In this document: in pieces, positions 49,288 to 58,731 of the stretch
How positions within the stretch are numbered: the stretch's first letter is position 1
Layout of the letters: the number at the start of each line of letters is the position of its first letter
NCBI GenBank assembly: GCA_024640985.1
Contig: JAHEDY010000003.1
Span: 28,677 to 92,676, forward strand
Length of the DNA stretch: 64,000 nucleotides
Direction: 5' to 3'
From: Gammaproteobacteria bacterium
Lineage (GTDB): Bacteria; Pseudomonadota; Gammaproteobacteria; Pseudomonadales; Litorivicinaceae
Notes under the pieces: model-generated
Told to the model about the DNA's origin: nothing
Databases searched by the model: none
The model's input: only the letters and a program-made list of their open reading frames with translations
Made by a program: the position numbers and the translations under genes

Positions 49288-49319
49288 AGGGTGCCGGGTC
49301 GTCTAGACTCCCGCGCCCT
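49288..49319 (+). terminator. Hairpin between hfq and rpsF
   Basis: AGGGTGCCGGG (49288-49298) pairs with CCCGCGCCCT (49310-49319), giving about ten pairs with one G-U and one bulge, loop TCGTCTAGACT. No T-run follows, so it may be a weak terminator or mRNA-stabilising structure after hfq. Confidence 0.4.
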
Positions 49320-49340
49320 ACTGCCTGTCTAACAGTCAGT

Positions 49341-49384
49341 CTCCTTGCCATTCGGATGGGCCGAGTGGCGAAACCCGTAAGGAG
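49341..49384 (+). promoter_or_regulatory. S6:S18-type ribosomal-protein leader of rpsF-rpsR
   Basis: An outer stem CTCCTT (49341-49346) pairs with AAGGAG (49379-49384), which is the rpsF ribosome site. The inner hairpin is GCCA-t-TCGG (49347-49355), loop ATGGG, CCGA-g-TGGC (49361-49369). This agrees with the S6:S18 complex-binding element of rpsF leaders, by which free S6 and S18 repress their own operon; binding would hold the ribosome site closed. Confidence 0.75.
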
Positions 49385-49389
49385 TCATA

Positions 49390-49842
49390 ATGAACCATTA
49401 CGAAATCGTTTTGCTGTTCCATCCGGATCAGTCAGAGCAGGTTCCAGCCATGATGGAACGGTATACGAATACCGTGACTGAGGGCGGAGGATCTGTCCAT
49501 CGCTTTGAAGATTGGGGTCGTCGCCAACTGGCCTACCCGATCAACGATCTGCACAAAGCCCACTATGTTCTTTGGAACATCGAAAGCTCAGTGGATGTTC
49601 TTGACGAACTGACCACCACGTTCCGTTTTAATGATGCTGTGTTGCGTAACATGGTGATCAAGCGGAAAGAGGCGGTGACTGATATTTCTCCGATAAAAGC
49701 TGCTGAAAGCCGTCAGGATCGTGACCGCTCAGAACGTCGCCGTGATCGCGATGCTGAGTCCTCAGAGACTGATGATGTCGACAATGCAGAAGCTGATGAT
49801 GTTGAAGACGTCGTGACTTCTGAAGAAGCAACTGAAGAGTAA
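49390..49842 (+). CDS. rpsF: 30S ribosomal protein S6
   Basis: 150-aa S6 with the normal ferredoxin-like core in residues 1-95 ([39 protein letters not shown]) and a charged C-terminal tail (about 105-150) mixing Arg/Asp and ending in Glu/Asp-rich sequence. Such acidic tails occur in other gammaproteobacterial S6 proteins, where RimK may add glutamates. First gene of rpsF-rpsR-DUF2232-rplI. Confidence 0.97.
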   Translation: MNHYEIVLLFHPDQSEQVPAMMERYTNTVTEGGGSVHRFEDWGRRQLAYPINDLHKAHYVLWNIESSVDVLDELTTTFRFNDAVLRNMVIKRKEAVTDISPIKAAESRQDRDRSERRRDRDAESSETDDVDNAEADDVEDVVTSEEATEE

Positions 49843-49853
49843 GGAAGAGAAAT

Positions 49854-50084
49854 ATGTCACGTTTTTTCCGTCGTCGTAAATTCTGTCGTTTCTCTGCTGA
49901 AAACGTCACAGAAATTGACTACAAAGATCTGGATACGCTGAAGCAGTACATTACCGAAACCGGTAAAATTGTACCTTCTCGGATCACGGGGACCAGTGCA
50001 AAGTATCAGCGCCAGCTCGCGACAGCGATCAAGCGCGCGCGTTATTTGGCGTTGCTTCCTTACACGGATTCGCACGATATCTAA
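49854..50084 (+). CDS. rpsR: 30S ribosomal protein S18
   Basis: 76-aa S18 with [11 protein letters not shown] at the N-terminus and [33 protein letters not shown] at the core. Follows rpsF by 11 bp. S18 binds together with S6 in the 30S platform and, with S6, to the leader RNA. Confidence 0.98.
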   Translation: MSRFFRRRKFCRFSAENVTEIDYKDLDTLKQYITETGKIVPSRITGTSAKYQRQLATAIKRARYLALLPYTDSHDI

Positions 50085-50099
50085 TTAACAGGGGATACC

Positions 50100-50975
50100 A
50101 TGACACGGCTGGCGCACTTTTTAATGGCGTCTGAGTGGCGAGCAGCGCTGATCGCATCGGGGCTGTTGTTTTTGCCTCTATTGTCATGGGCTGGTGCTTC
50201 GGTGGTGGCGTTATATGCGCTTCGTCGAGGCCTCGAGAAATCCCGATTGGTGACCCTGATCCCATTGCTTGTTGCTTCGGTGATGGCTTTTGGATTCGGT
50301 GACTCAGCAATGTTGCTGGTTTTGGTGATTACAGTTGTCTTGGCAGCCGTCCTTCACCGCACACTGAGTTGGCTTTCAGTCCTGATGGTGGGACTTGGTA
50401 TCTCGCTAGCTTTGGTGTTTTTAGTCGGCGCGCTCTATGAAGAGACGCTCAAAGGTCTGGTTGCAGCAATCAAAGAAGTGGTTGCTGCACCGGCGCAACT
50501 GTCGGCCCTTGGGGTGGATGGTCCAACAGTGGATGCATGGATGGCATCGCTGTCTGTTGGGGCACTGAGTTTTGTGCACATGGTGAGTGCGATGTTCGCA
50601 CTGACATTTGCGCGAGCTCTTCAAGCTCAGGCGTTTAACCCAGGTGGGTTTAAAACCGAGTTTGAGGCGGTCATTCTTCCGCCAGTGTTTGCTGTCGGAT
50701 GTCTGGTCCTGGCAGCCACAGGATTTTTGATCGATCCGTGGATGCTCCGGTTCTCTCCGGTTGGCGCGCTGCCGTTAATGTTTGCCGGCATAGCATTGGT
50801 GCATGGGCTGACGGGCATGAGGGAGTCGAGAGGACTCATCATCATGTTCTACACAGCATTGGTATTTTTTACGCCATATCTCTTATTGTTGTTGGCGTTA
50901 TTGGCGGTGATTGATGCGTTTGTGGACTTTCGAACACGTGCGCAGAAGGAACCACCAGAAGATGAGGATGAATAA
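50100..50975 (+). CDS. DUF2232 predicted membrane protein
   Basis: 291-aa polytopic membrane protein, about eight hydrophobic segments, with a charged C-terminal tail (RAQKEPPEDEDE). It lies between rpsR and rplI, as in pseudomonads and several other gammaproteobacteria where DUF2232 proteins occupy this slot. Function unknown. RBS is weak (AGGGGATACC). Confidence 0.85.
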   Translation: MTRLAHFLMASEWRAALIASGLLFLPLLSWAGASVVALYALRRGLEKSRLVTLIPLLVASVMAFGFGDSAMLLVLVITVVLAAVLHRTLSWLSVLMVGLGISLALVFLVGALYEETLKGLVAAIKEVVAAPAQLSALGVDGPTVDAWMASLSVGALSFVHMVSAMFALTFARALQAQAFNPGGFKTEFEAVILPPVFAVGCLVLAATGFLIDPWMLRFSPVGALPLMFAGIALVHGLTGMRESRGLIIMFYTALVFFTPYLLLLLALLAVIDAFVDFRTRAQKEPPEDEDE

Positions 50976-51422
50976 ATGGAAGTAATTCTGCTTGAGAAAG
51001 TCGGTAAGCTTGGTGCTCTGGGTGACCGAGTCACTGTCAAAGGGGGTTATGCACGTAACTTCTTGCTCCCACAAGGTCGTGCTGTGCTGGCAAACGAAGC
51101 CAATGTTGCTGAGTTTGAAGCGCGCCGTGCAGAACTTGAAAAGTCTGCACAGGAGCAACTAGAGGCCGCAAATGCGCGCGCCGAGGCATTGAATGGTAAA
51201 ACCGTCGCAATCACTGCAAAAGCTGGTGATGAAGGCAAGCTGTTTGGATCGATTGGAACGCGCGACATCGCAGAAGCGGCTGAAGCGAACGGTTTAACAT
51301 TGGATAAGAGCGAAGTCCGTCTTCCCGAAGGTCCATTGCGGAACACCGGTGAGCATGACGTTCAATGCCAAGTGCACGCTGAGGTATTTGCGACGATTAC
51401 CGTGGCCATTACTGGAGAGTAA
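50976..51422 (+). CDS. rplI: 50S ribosomal protein L9
   Basis: 148-aa L9: N-terminal [33 protein letters not shown], central long helix, and a C-terminal domain with [15 protein letters not shown]. Ends the rpsF operon; efp follows 3 bp later, so it may be cotranscribed. Confidence 0.98.
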   Translation: MEVILLEKVGKLGALGDRVTVKGGYARNFLLPQGRAVLANEANVAEFEARRAELEKSAQEQLEAANARAEALNGKTVAITAKAGDEGKLFGSIGTRDIAEAAEANGLTLDKSEVRLPEGPLRNTGEHDVQCQVHAEVFATITVAITGE

Positions 51423-51425
51423 TTC

Positions 51426-52001
51426 ATGGCATCGTTCTCAACCAATGAGTTCAAATCTGGCCTGAAAGTATTGATCGACGGTGATCCGTGCACGATCGTT
51501 GAAAACGAATTCGTGAAGCCAGGAAAAGGTCAGGCGTTTAGTCGCGTGAAGATCAAAAACCTGAAAACCGGACGCGTGGTCGAAAAGACGTTTAAGTCAG
51601 GGGATTCGGTTGAGGCAGCGGACGTGATTGACCTCGACATGGAGTTTCTGTACGCCGATGGTGAGTTCTATCACTTTATGATGACCGATGGATCTTTCGA
51701 GCAGCACGCTGCCGATAGTAAAGCTGTCGGTGACACCGTGAAGTGGTTGAAAGAGCAAGAGGTTTACATCATTACGTTGTTTAATGGTGCGCCGCTTGCT
51801 GTCACGCCGCCGAATCACATTGAGTTGGAAGTGACGCAAACAGATCCAGGCCTGAAGGGTGATACCGCCCAAGGTGGTTCGAAACCAGCCACCTTGTCGA
51901 CCGGTGCGGTTGTGAACGTTCCGCTTTTCATCGAACAAGGTGAAATTCTGCGCGTTGATACCCGAACTGGGGATTACGTGTCACGCGCGACCAAAAAATG
52001 A
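51426..52001 (+). CDS. efp: Translation elongation factor P
   Basis: 191-aa three-domain factor that rescues ribosomes stalled at polyproline. The modification site is present: VKPGKGQAF with Lys34, the residue beta-lysylated in the EpmA/EpmB system. The C-terminal domain ends [13 protein letters not shown] overlap with epmA. EpmC (YfcM), the hydroxylase, is not seen in the window. Confidence 0.97.
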   Translation: MASFSTNEFKSGLKVLIDGDPCTIVENEFVKPGKGQAFSRVKIKNLKTGRVVEKTFKSGDSVEAADVIDLDMEFLYADGEFYHFMMTDGSFEQHAADSKAVGDTVKWLKEQEVYIITLFNGAPLAVTPPNHIELEVTQTDPGLKGDTAQGGSKPATLSTGAVVNVPLFIEQGEILRVDTRTGDYVSRATKK

Positions 52002-52945
52002 AGGGTCGGCCAACGGCCACTCGAACCATGCTAGAAGCCCGCGCCAGTTTACTGACCGGGCTTCGTGCGTTTTTTGAGGCGCGTCACTCGCTGGAAGTGG
52101 ATGTGCCAGCGATTGCTAAAGCGCCCGCATCGGATCCATGGCTGGATAGTTTTACTGTCAAGGATCCGGCTGGTGTGTCGATCGGCTATCTGCTGACGTC
52201 TCCTGAAACCTACTTGAAACGCTTGTTATCAACGCATCAGCGACCGATGCATGCGATCGGCAAGGCATATCGTGCCAATGAAGAGGGATCGGAGCATGCG
52301 ATCGAGTTCACCATGCTTGAGTGGTACCGTCCATGTGAAGTTAGACCCTTTGAGACCATGGTTGGTGAGATTCAGGATTTGGTTGAGTCGCTGACGGAGT
52401 ATGGCCGTCCGGAAGTGATCTCCTACCGTGACCTCTTCGAATCGACATTTGGTGTGAATCCGCATCGCACAGACTCGCAAGCCTTGATTCCTTTTGCGAA
52501 GGATCTACTGGGGGTGAAGGCTGCTGCCCAGCTGGATTTGGATAGTTTGTTGAACCTGTTGTTCGCGACTGAGATCGAGCCGCATTTAGGCAACCATGTG
52601 GTCGTCGATTTCCCAATGATTCAAGCAGCACTTGCCCGCGTCGAAACCCGCGAAGATGATGCTGTAGCCAAGCGTGCTGAGCTTTACATGGCGGGTAACG
52701 AGATTGCCAATGGCTACTATGAACTGACTGATCCCGCTGAGCAATCAAGACGGTTTGCTCATGATCAGGCACGCCGTGAGCAGCTGAATCGACCCGCGAT
52801 CCCCAAAGATGAGGCCTTGCTGGAAGCATTGACGGCTGGATTACCTGAGAGCTACGGTGTGGCCCTTGGTGTGGATCGATTGTTAAAAATCGTGACCCAA
52901 TCGAAAACCCTGGCTGAGTGCATGACGTTTACAGGACATTTATGA
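51998..52945 (+). CDS. epmA: EF-P--(R)-beta-lysine ligase EpmA (GenX/PoxA)
   Basis: 315-aa class II lysyl-tRNA synthetase paralogue without the anticodon domain. It shows [45 protein letters not shown] and [10 protein letters not shown]. Attaches (R)-beta-lysine to Lys34 of EF-P. Adjacent to efp, four-base overlap; epmB is at 22.1 kb. It also overlaps orn by four bases. Confidence 0.95.
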   Translation: MKGRPTATRTMLEARASLLTGLRAFFEARHSLEVDVPAIAKAPASDPWLDSFTVKDPAGVSIGYLLTSPETYLKRLLSTHQRPMHAIGKAYRANEEGSEHAIEFTMLEWYRPCEVRPFETMVGEIQDLVESLTEYGRPEVISYRDLFESTFGVNPHRTDSQALIPFAKDLLGVKAAAQLDLDSLLNLLFATEIEPHLGNHVVVDFPMIQAALARVETREDDAVAKRAELYMAGNEIANGYYELTDPAEQSRRFAHDQARREQLNRPAIPKDEALLEALTAGLPESYGVALGVDRLLKIVTQSKTLAECMTFTGHL

Positions 52946-53490
52946 AAAACGCGTTGAATTTGATCTGGATTGATTTGGAAATGACCGGACTGTCTCCTGA
53001 GCATGATCGGATCATTGAGATTGCGACTGTCGTGACTGACAAGGACTTGAATGTCTTGGGTGAAGGCCCGGTGTATGCCATTAGTCAGCCACAAGAACGT
53101 CTCGATGGGATGGATGAATGGAATACGCGGCAGCACGGAAAATCTGGTCTCACCGAGCGTGTCAAAGCCTCCAGTATTACTGAAGCGGACGCTGAGCTGA
53201 AGACGATTGAGTTTTTGAGTCAGTTCGTCGATCCGCGTCAGTCGCCCATGTGTGGAAATTCAATCTGTCAGGACCGGCGTTTTCTGGCTCGATACATGCC
53301 TGATCTCGAAGCATATTTCCATTACCGGAATCTGGATGTGTCGACATTGAAAGAGCTGGCGAAGCGCTGGAATCCCAAGGTGTCTGAAAGTTTGGTCAAA
53401 TCTGGCCAGCATCTGGCGCTTGCTGATGTGCATGATTCGATTGCCGAGTTGACGCATTATCGCGCGCATTTTCTGAGGCTCGACGCTTAA
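52942..53490 (+). CDS. orn: Oligoribonuclease
   Basis: 182-aa DEDDh exonuclease that degrades 2-5-nt RNA and pGpG. Motifs: [15 protein letters not shown] (Exo I), [18 protein letters not shown] (Exo II) and [11 protein letters not shown] (Exo III with His). Start at ATG 52942 in an ATGA overlap with epmA. The last 95 bp overlap the 3' end of convergent queG. Confidence 0.97.
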   Translation: MKNALNLIWIDLEMTGLSPEHDRIIEIATVVTDKDLNVLGEGPVYAISQPQERLDGMDEWNTRQHGKSGLTERVKASSITEADAELKTIEFLSQFVDPRQSPMCGNSICQDRRFLARYMPDLEAYFHYRNLDVSTLKELAKRWNPKVSESLVKSGQHLALADVHDSIAELTHYRAHFLRLDA

Positions 53491-54541
53491 GAGCGGCGAT
53501 CGCCCATTGGATGTGCTCATCCAGCGTGGGCCCATATAGGCCAAGCTTTGATCCGAGAGTATGGATCACTTGTTCGGTGTCGGAGTGACTATTACCAAGT
53601 CCAATCGCGAGATTTTCCAGGAATTTGACATAGCCCGCGCGCCGCATTGGACTGCCCTCGGTTTTCATCAAAAACTCCTCTTCAGTCCAGCGAAACAACT
53701 CGTAAAGTGGTTGGCGATCCAAGGCATGTCGTGGTTGGAAGGCTGGATCGCCGATGGCCGCGTAACGATTCCATGGACAGACCAGCTGACAATCATCACA
53801 TCCAAATACGCGATTTCCCATCGGTGCGCGCAACGCTTCTGGAATTGGGCCTTTGTGTTCAATCGTCAGATAGCTGATGCATTTGGTTGCATCGAGTTGG
53901 TAGGGCGCTGGGAACGCATCTGTTGGACAAATATCAAGGCATGCGGTGCAGGATCCACAACGGGCTTTTTCGTGCTCGACTGACAAGGGGAGTGGAAAAT
54001 CGGTCAGAAGCTCACCCAAGAAGAACCAGCTTCCGGCACTTCTGGATAACAGCAAGGTATGTTTTCCTATCCAGCCAAGCCCGGCTTTTTCAGCCAAGTG
54101 CTTTTCAAGCAACGGTGCGGAGTCAGAAAACACACGAAAGCCGTGAGGTGCGATTTCGTCGCTAAACCAGTCGCCTAGGCGTTTCAGCCGTTTGCGCATG
54201 AGTTTGTGATAATCGCGTCCGAGCGCATAGCGGGAAATATAGGCGATGTCTGGATCGTTTAAGATGTCGATGCAGTCGGTATTCTCGGGAAGATAGTCCA
54301 GTCGAACAGAAATCACTCGTTGGGTGCCAGGAACTAACTGTGTGGGATCTTTCCGAAGGTCAAGATGCCGTTCAAACCACTCCATGGATCCATGGAAGCC
54401 AGATTCAAGCCAGCGTTCAAGATGTGATACGTGTTGGGACACATCCGGGTCAGTGACGCCGACAGCGGTGAAGCCGAGCTCGAGGGCTTTTTCGCGAAGC
54501 CTGTCGAGAACTTGATCTGATTGGTGCCATGATGGGTCCAT
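53396..54541 (-). CDS. queG: Epoxyqueuosine reductase QueG
   Basis: 381-aa B12- and Fe-S-dependent enzyme, last step of queuosine synthesis. Contains SVRLDYLP, the cobalamin-domain [22 protein letters not shown] and the two [4Fe-4S] motifs [16 protein letters not shown] and [14 protein letters not shown]. The C-terminal end extends beyond the last motif by about 80 residues (Ala/His/Gln-rich tail) and overlaps orn. Start at ATG 54541 gives the usual length; 40 further codons upstream in frame are not used. Divergent from tsaE. Confidence 0.93.
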   Translation of the reverse strand: MDPSWHQSDQVLDRLREKALELGFTAVGVTDPDVSQHVSHLERWLESGFHGSMEWFERHLDLRKDPTQLVPGTQRVISVRLDYLPENTDCIDILNDPDIAYISRYALGRDYHKLMRKRLKRLGDWFSDEIAPHGFRVFSDSAPLLEKHLAEKAGLGWIGKHTLLLSRSAGSWFFLGELLTDFPLPLSVEHEKARCGSCTACLDICPTDAFPAPYQLDATKCISYLTIEHKGPIPEALRAPMGNRVFGCDDCQLVCPWNRYAAIGDPAFQPRHALDRQPLYELFRWTEEEFLMKTEGSPMRRAGYVKFLENLAIGLGNSHSDTEQVIHTLGSKLGLYGPTLDEHIQWAIAALKRRASENARDNASTRQSNHAHQQAPDAGQI

Positions 54542-54582
54542 GACCGGTACACTACCAGAGTAATCGCGAACCGGAATCCTTG

Positions 54583-55050
54583 ATGCGAATAGAATTGATC
54601 GATGAGTCGATGACACGGAAACTGGGTAAGGCATTAGCAAAAAGCTGCCCAGAAGCTCCATTTCTGGTCACGCTGACCGGAAATTTAGGTGCTGGAAAAA
54701 GTCATCTGGCGCGTGCTTTTCTGAAGAAACTCGGTGTGACGGATGCGATTCCATCACCGACTTACACCTTGTGTGAAACCTACCTGATTAGCAAACAATT
54801 GACTGTGTCTCACATGGATTTATATCGTCTAGAGGATCCCGAGGAGCTCGAGTTGATGGGCTTTCGCGATATGCTGGATCGGCAGGGTCTGTTGATTGAA
54901 TGGCCCGAGCGAGCGGGGCCATTATTGCCTGCGCCAGATTTGGATGTGCATTTGATGTGGCACGACGAGGGTCGTTTATGCGCACTCTCCGCGAAGTCTG
55001 AAAAAGGAGAGCAGTGGTTAGCCAAACTGAAGGTGCCAAAATCCGAATGA
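54583..55050 (+). CDS. tsaE: tRNA threonylcarbamoyladenosine biosynthesis protein TsaE
   Basis: 155-aa P-loop protein. The nucleotide loop is LTGNLGAGKSHLARAF (a Ser in place of the common Thr), then SPTYTLCETY, MDLYRLEDPEELELMGFRD and LIEWPERAG. It acts with TsaB/TsaD in t6A formation. ATG at 54583, overlap ATGA with the amidase. The usual neighbour nnrE is absent upstream. Confidence 0.94.
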   Translation: MRIELIDESMTRKLGKALAKSCPEAPFLVTLTGNLGAGKSHLARAFLKKLGVTDAIPSPTYTLCETYLISKQLTVSHMDLYRLEDPEELELMGFRDMLDRQGLLIEWPERAGPLLPAPDLDVHLMWHDEGRLCALSAKSEKGEQWLAKLKVPKSE

Positions 55051-56372
55051 TGCGCCTGATCCTGACCTTGATTGCTGGATTGTGGTCAGCTTCGGTGCAG
55101 GCGATTGAGTTGAAATCGGTGCGCTCTTCGGCCGATCAAGACAGTTCTCGAGTGGTGCTTGAGCTGTCTGGGCGGCCTCAATTTTCCTCGTTTAACTTAA
55201 GCAATCCAAGCCGCTTGGTGCTCGATGTGAGCAATCTGAGCATGAGCTCATTGCGTGCGATCACAACAATCGATGATTCTCGCATCACCCGAATACGCAG
55301 TTCGGTTCGTGGTCAAGGGAGTCGACTGGTGTTCGATCTCGGCGGCGATTATCGGTCCAATGTGTTCGCGCTCGGACCCAAGGGCCGGTTTCCTGATCGA
55401 CTGGTTGTTGATGTGGTGGGTTATGTCGCTGGTGAAAAAGCGTCGATTCGTGGAGAGCCGTCTGCTGAGCCAACGGAACCACCGGTCGAAAAACGGGACA
55501 TTGTGGTGGCCATCGACCCAGGTCATGGTGGCAAGGATCCCGGTGCCTCCTCCTATGGTGTGATCGAGAAGAAGGTGGTTTTGCAAATTGCCAAACGACT
55601 TGCCCGTCGATTCCAGAGTGAACCTGGCTACCGCGCGGTGCTGACACGTGATGATGATCGATTTGTTGCGTTAAAGAGTCGACCACGATTGGCGCGAGAG
55701 GCTGGTGCTGATTTTTTTGTGTCGATTCACGCAGACAGTTTTCCGAAAAATAAGAACGTCCGTGGAACTGGGGTGTATGCCTTATCGCTCCGAGGTGCGA
55801 ATTCTGAGTTATCGCGTTGGCTTCAGAACACTGAGAATGCAGATGACTTAGCCGGTGGCGTGGATTTGGGTGATGTGGATAACGACACACGTCAGGTGTT
55901 GCTCAACATGTCCATGGAATCAGCCATTCGTATTTCAAAACAGGCAGGTCAGAGTGTATTGAATGATTTGACTGACGCAGGTCGCGTGCATAAGAAGCAA
56001 CTGGGGCTTGCGAACTTTGTTGTTCTTCGAAGTCCCGATATTCCATCGTTATTAATCGAGACAGGTTTTCTGTCCAATCGATCTGATGCCAAGCGGTTGT
56101 CGAGCTCTCGCGAGCAGGAAAAAATTGCTGGAGCAATTTTTGAAGGAATCAAACGGTATTTCGAGAAGAGCCCGCCCGCCAACACTTTTGTGGCTTGGCG
56201 CAAGCAAAATGCCGGTAAACGTGTGGTGATTGAAGTGAAGCGGGGTGATACCTTGTCTGAAATAGCGGCTCGTTACAATTTGTCACTACAAGCACTCAAA
56301 GAGCTCAATGGTTTGCGATCGGATGTGATTCATCTTGGTCAAAAACTAGAGGTCCCGCTGTCACCGCGGTAG
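55047..56372 (+). CDS. amiB: N-acetylmuramoyl-L-alanine amidase (AmiB/AmiC type) with AMIN and LysM
   Basis: 441-aa exported amidase that splits septal peptidoglycan. A Sec signal peptide (MMRLILTLIAGLWSASVQA, cleaved near residue 19) is followed by an AMIN domain (about 20-130), an amidase_3 zinc domain (IDPGHGGKDPGA near 165, SIHADSF near 235, LIETGFLSN near 345), and a C-terminal LysM domain (about 390-441; VKRGDTLSEIAARYNLSLQALKELNG). Activated by EnvC/NlpD in the family. Adjacent to tsaE and followed by an HD gene. Confidence 0.92.
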   Translation: MMRLILTLIAGLWSASVQAIELKSVRSSADQDSSRVVLELSGRPQFSSFNLSNPSRLVLDVSNLSMSSLRAITTIDDSRITRIRSSVRGQGSRLVFDLGGDYRSNVFALGPKGRFPDRLVVDVVGYVAGEKASIRGEPSAEPTEPPVEKRDIVVAIDPGHGGKDPGASSYGVIEKKVVLQIAKRLARRFQSEPGYRAVLTRDDDRFVALKSRPRLAREAGADFFVSIHADSFPKNKNVRGTGVYALSLRGANSELSRWLQNTENADDLAGGVDLGDVDNDTRQVLLNMSMESAIRISKQAGQSVLNDLTDAGRVHKKQLGLANFVVLRSPDIPSLLIETGFLSNRSDAKRLSSSREQEKIAGAIFEGIKRYFEKSPPANTFVAWRKQNAGKRVVIEVKRGDTLSEIAARYNLSLQALKELNGLRSDVIHLGQKLEVPLSPR

Positions 56373-56381
56373 CATGGCCCG

Positions 56382-56969
56382 ATGAAATCCATGCAATTTG
56401 ATATTCGGAACTTGCCCTTTGCTGGGACCGTGACCCGTTGGCATTCCGTGAACTGCCACCGATATCCCTCGGTCGCTGAGCACTCGTGTTTGGTCGCCTT
56501 ATATGCCCGGGAGATTGCATCCCGAGTGTATCCTGACTTGTCTGCTGACGATCAAGTATTGTTGTACGAATTGGCCTTGATGCATGATCTCTCCGAGGTT
56601 GTGACGGGGGACATGCCGTCCCCGATTAAGCGACAGCTCAAGCAAGTCTTCCCGCCGGGTGAGTCGCCGATTGATCAACTGGAAGCATCGATTTGTCCGG
56701 ATGCCGCTGCGCGTGAGCATCAAGCCAAAACGACTCGACCACATATCTATATTTGTATGAAGCTTGCAGACATTCTCGATGCGATGGTCGTGATTAAACA
56801 GGAAGGTAAGGGCCCAGTCGCTCAGCAGATTGAAAAGGAGCGTACAGGGGCTTTTGAGGCGCTTTTAGATTCGGCTCGGAAGTCATGCCCGAAAGGTGAC
56901 TGGTCACGAGCTCATGAGGTGAGAGAGGCTGTGATGAGCCTGACTCACGTGCAAATTGATGAAATCTGA
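56382..56969 (+). CDS. HD-domain protein, YfbR-like 5'-nucleotidase
   Basis: 195-aa HD-superfamily protein resembling YfbR (5'-deoxynucleotidase). Metal motifs: YPSVAEHSCLVALYA (His in SVAEHS), ELALMHDLSEVVTGDMPSPIK (the HD pair) and MKLADILDAM. Hydrolyses deoxynucleoside monophosphates in E. coli. The ATG at 56382 has only a weak ribosome site. It lies between the amidase and mutL, an unusual insertion, and its stop overlaps mutL by 11 bp. Confidence 0.88.
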   Translation: MKSMQFDIRNLPFAGTVTRWHSVNCHRYPSVAEHSCLVALYAREIASRVYPDLSADDQVLLYELALMHDLSEVVTGDMPSPIKRQLKQVFPPGESPIDQLEASICPDAAAREHQAKTTRPHIYICMKLADILDAMVVIKQEGKGPVAQQIEKERTGAFEALLDSARKSCPKGDWSRAHEVREAVMSLTHVQIDEI

Positions 56970-58731
56970 CGCTTCAATCCATATTTTGTCGCCACGTTTA
57001 GCCAATCAGATTGCTGCCGGAGAGGTGGTCGAACGCCCTGCGAGTGTGGTGAAAGAGTTAGTTGAAAATGCCCTGGATGCAGGATCGACACAGATCGATA
57101 TTGACTGTGAATCTGGTGGTATTGGGCGTATTCGGATCCGCGACAATGGTGTGGGAATTCATGCGGATGAATTGCCTTTGGCCTTATCCAGGCACGCGAC
57201 GAGCAAAATTGTTGATCTTGATGATTTGGAAGCTGTCAGCACATTAGGGTTTCGGGGTGAGGCTTTAGCCTCGATCGCCTCGGTGTCACGATTGGATTTG
57301 ATTTCAGCGGTCGAGGGTGAAGCAGGCTCCAAAGTCTCGGTCGAAGGCCGAGAAATGGAACCTTCGGTTGAGTCATCAGCACATCCTCGAGGGACCACAG
57401 TCGATGTGCGCGATTTGTTTTTTAATACCCCAGCGCGACGGAAGTTTTTAAAGACTGAGAAAACTGAGTTTGGCCACATTGATACGGTCGTGAGTCGCCA
57501 GGCATTGAGTCGATTCGACGTCGGGTTTCGACTGGTTCACCAGGGGCGCGTGACGCGACAATTGCCGCCTGCGTTGACTGAAAACAGTCAAATGGAGCGC
57601 GTCGCTGCCCTATTGGGTCGCGGTTTTATGGACGCCGCCTTGCCTGTTGACTCCAGTGCGATTGGTTTGTCTTTGAGAGGCTGGGCCTGTCGCGCGACTT
57701 TTAATCGAGCACAGGCTGATTGTCAGTATGTGTTCGTCAATGGGCGGATCATTCGGGATAAGTTGATTTCTCATGCCTTAAGACAAGCCTATCGCGACGT
57801 GCTGTTTCATGGCCGGCATCCTTGTTATTTACTGTATTTGGAGCTCGATCCCGCGCAAGTGGATGTGAATGTTCATCCCACTAAGCATGAAGTCAGATTC
57901 CGAGATTCGCGTCTGATTTATGATTTTTTACTGCGTTCCGTCTCTCGGGTTTTGGCAGCAGATCGACCGGATCAAGTGCTTGGTCAGGAGCAAGAGAATC
58001 CGTCTAACGGCATACAAGCCGAGGCTCAGCAGATTCAGTCAGGGATTCGATTTCCAGAGTCACGATCGATCGATAGTCTGGATGTACTCTCACAACTGAC
58101 AAGACCAGTTGAGACCAGCCAGCCTCTTGAAGATGCCTCTCAGGAAATCCCACCCTTGGGTTATGCGATTGCCCAGCTACATGGCGTTTATATCCTCGCA
58201 CAAGCCCGTGACGGGATGATTGTTGTTGATATGCATGCTGCCCATGAGCGAATCACCTATGAGGCGTTGAAGCGGGCTTTGGATGATCGGGGCTTGGTGA
58301 GCCAGCCCCTATTGATTCCGACCACGATGCATGTCAGTGAGCAGGAAGCCTCGTTGGTTGAAGAGACGACGGAATTATTTGGTCAATTTGGACTGGGGGT
58401 CCAACGCGTGGGTCCTGAGACAGTTCGGATTGAACATGTCCCCGCTATCTTAAGACAGGCCAGTCATGAAGATCTGGTTCGTGATGTGTTGAGTGATGTC
58501 GCTGAAGTTGGAACCAGTGATCGGATCGTTGAAGCTCGCGATCATTTATTGGCGACAATGGCTTGTCATGGTTCGGTCAGGGCGAATCGTCAATTAACGC
58601 TGTCCGAGATGAATGCCTTGTTAAGAGATATTGAACGGACCGAGCGGTCTGGTCAGTGTAATCATGGCCGTCCAACCTGGACGGCACTATCGATGCATGA
58701 TTTAGACCGTCTGTTTCTCAGAGGCCGCTAA
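56959..58731 (+). CDS. mutL: DNA mismatch repair protein MutL
   Basis: 590-aa GHKL ATPase. N-terminal LANQIAAGEVVERPASVVKELVENALDAG with the catalytic Glu, DNGVGI, and TLGFRGEALASIAS (motif III). The C-terminal dimerisation domain has DMHAAHERITYE and CNHGRPTW, the metal-dependent endonuclease-type motif (as in pseudomonad MutL, unlike E. coli). Start ATG 56959, overlapping the HD gene. miaA and hfq do not follow; the next gene is on the other strand and starts directly at the stop. Confidence 0.95.
   Translation: MKSDASIHILSPRLANQIAAGEVVERPASVVKELVENALDAGSTQIDIDCESGGIGRIRIRDNGVGIHADELPLALSRHATSKIVDLDDLEAVSTLGFRGEALASIASVSRLDLISAVEGEAGSKVSVEGREMEPSVESSAHPRGTTVDVRDLFFNTPARRKFLKTEKTEFGHIDTVVSRQALSRFDVGFRLVHQGRVTRQLPPALTENSQMERVAALLGRGFMDAALPVDSSAIGLSLRGWACRATFNRAQADCQYVFVNGRIIRDKLISHALRQAYRDVLFHGRHPCYLLYLELDPAQVDVNVHPTKHEVRFRDSRLIYDFLLRSVSRVLAADRPDQVLGQEQENPSNGIQAEAQQIQSGIRFPESRSIDSLDVLSQLTRPVETSQPLEDASQEIPPLGYAIAQLHGVYILAQARDGMIVVDMHAAHERITYEALKRALDDRGLVSQPLLIPTTMHVSEQEASLVEETTELFGQFGLGVQRVGPETVRIEHVPAILRQASHEDLVRDVLSDVAEVGTSDRIVEARDHLLATMACHGSVRANRQLTLSEMNALLRDIERTERSGQCNHGRPTWTALSMHDLDRLFLRGR

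Noticed and set aside
52341..52829. 162-codon minus-strand ORF opposite epmA
   Set aside because: Antisense shadow of epmA; low-complexity Ser/His/Arg/Pro content and no ribosome site.
55285..55890. 201-codon minus-strand ORF opposite the amidase
   Set aside because: Entirely within the amidase gene, His/Pro/Arg/Gln rich, no recognisable domain.
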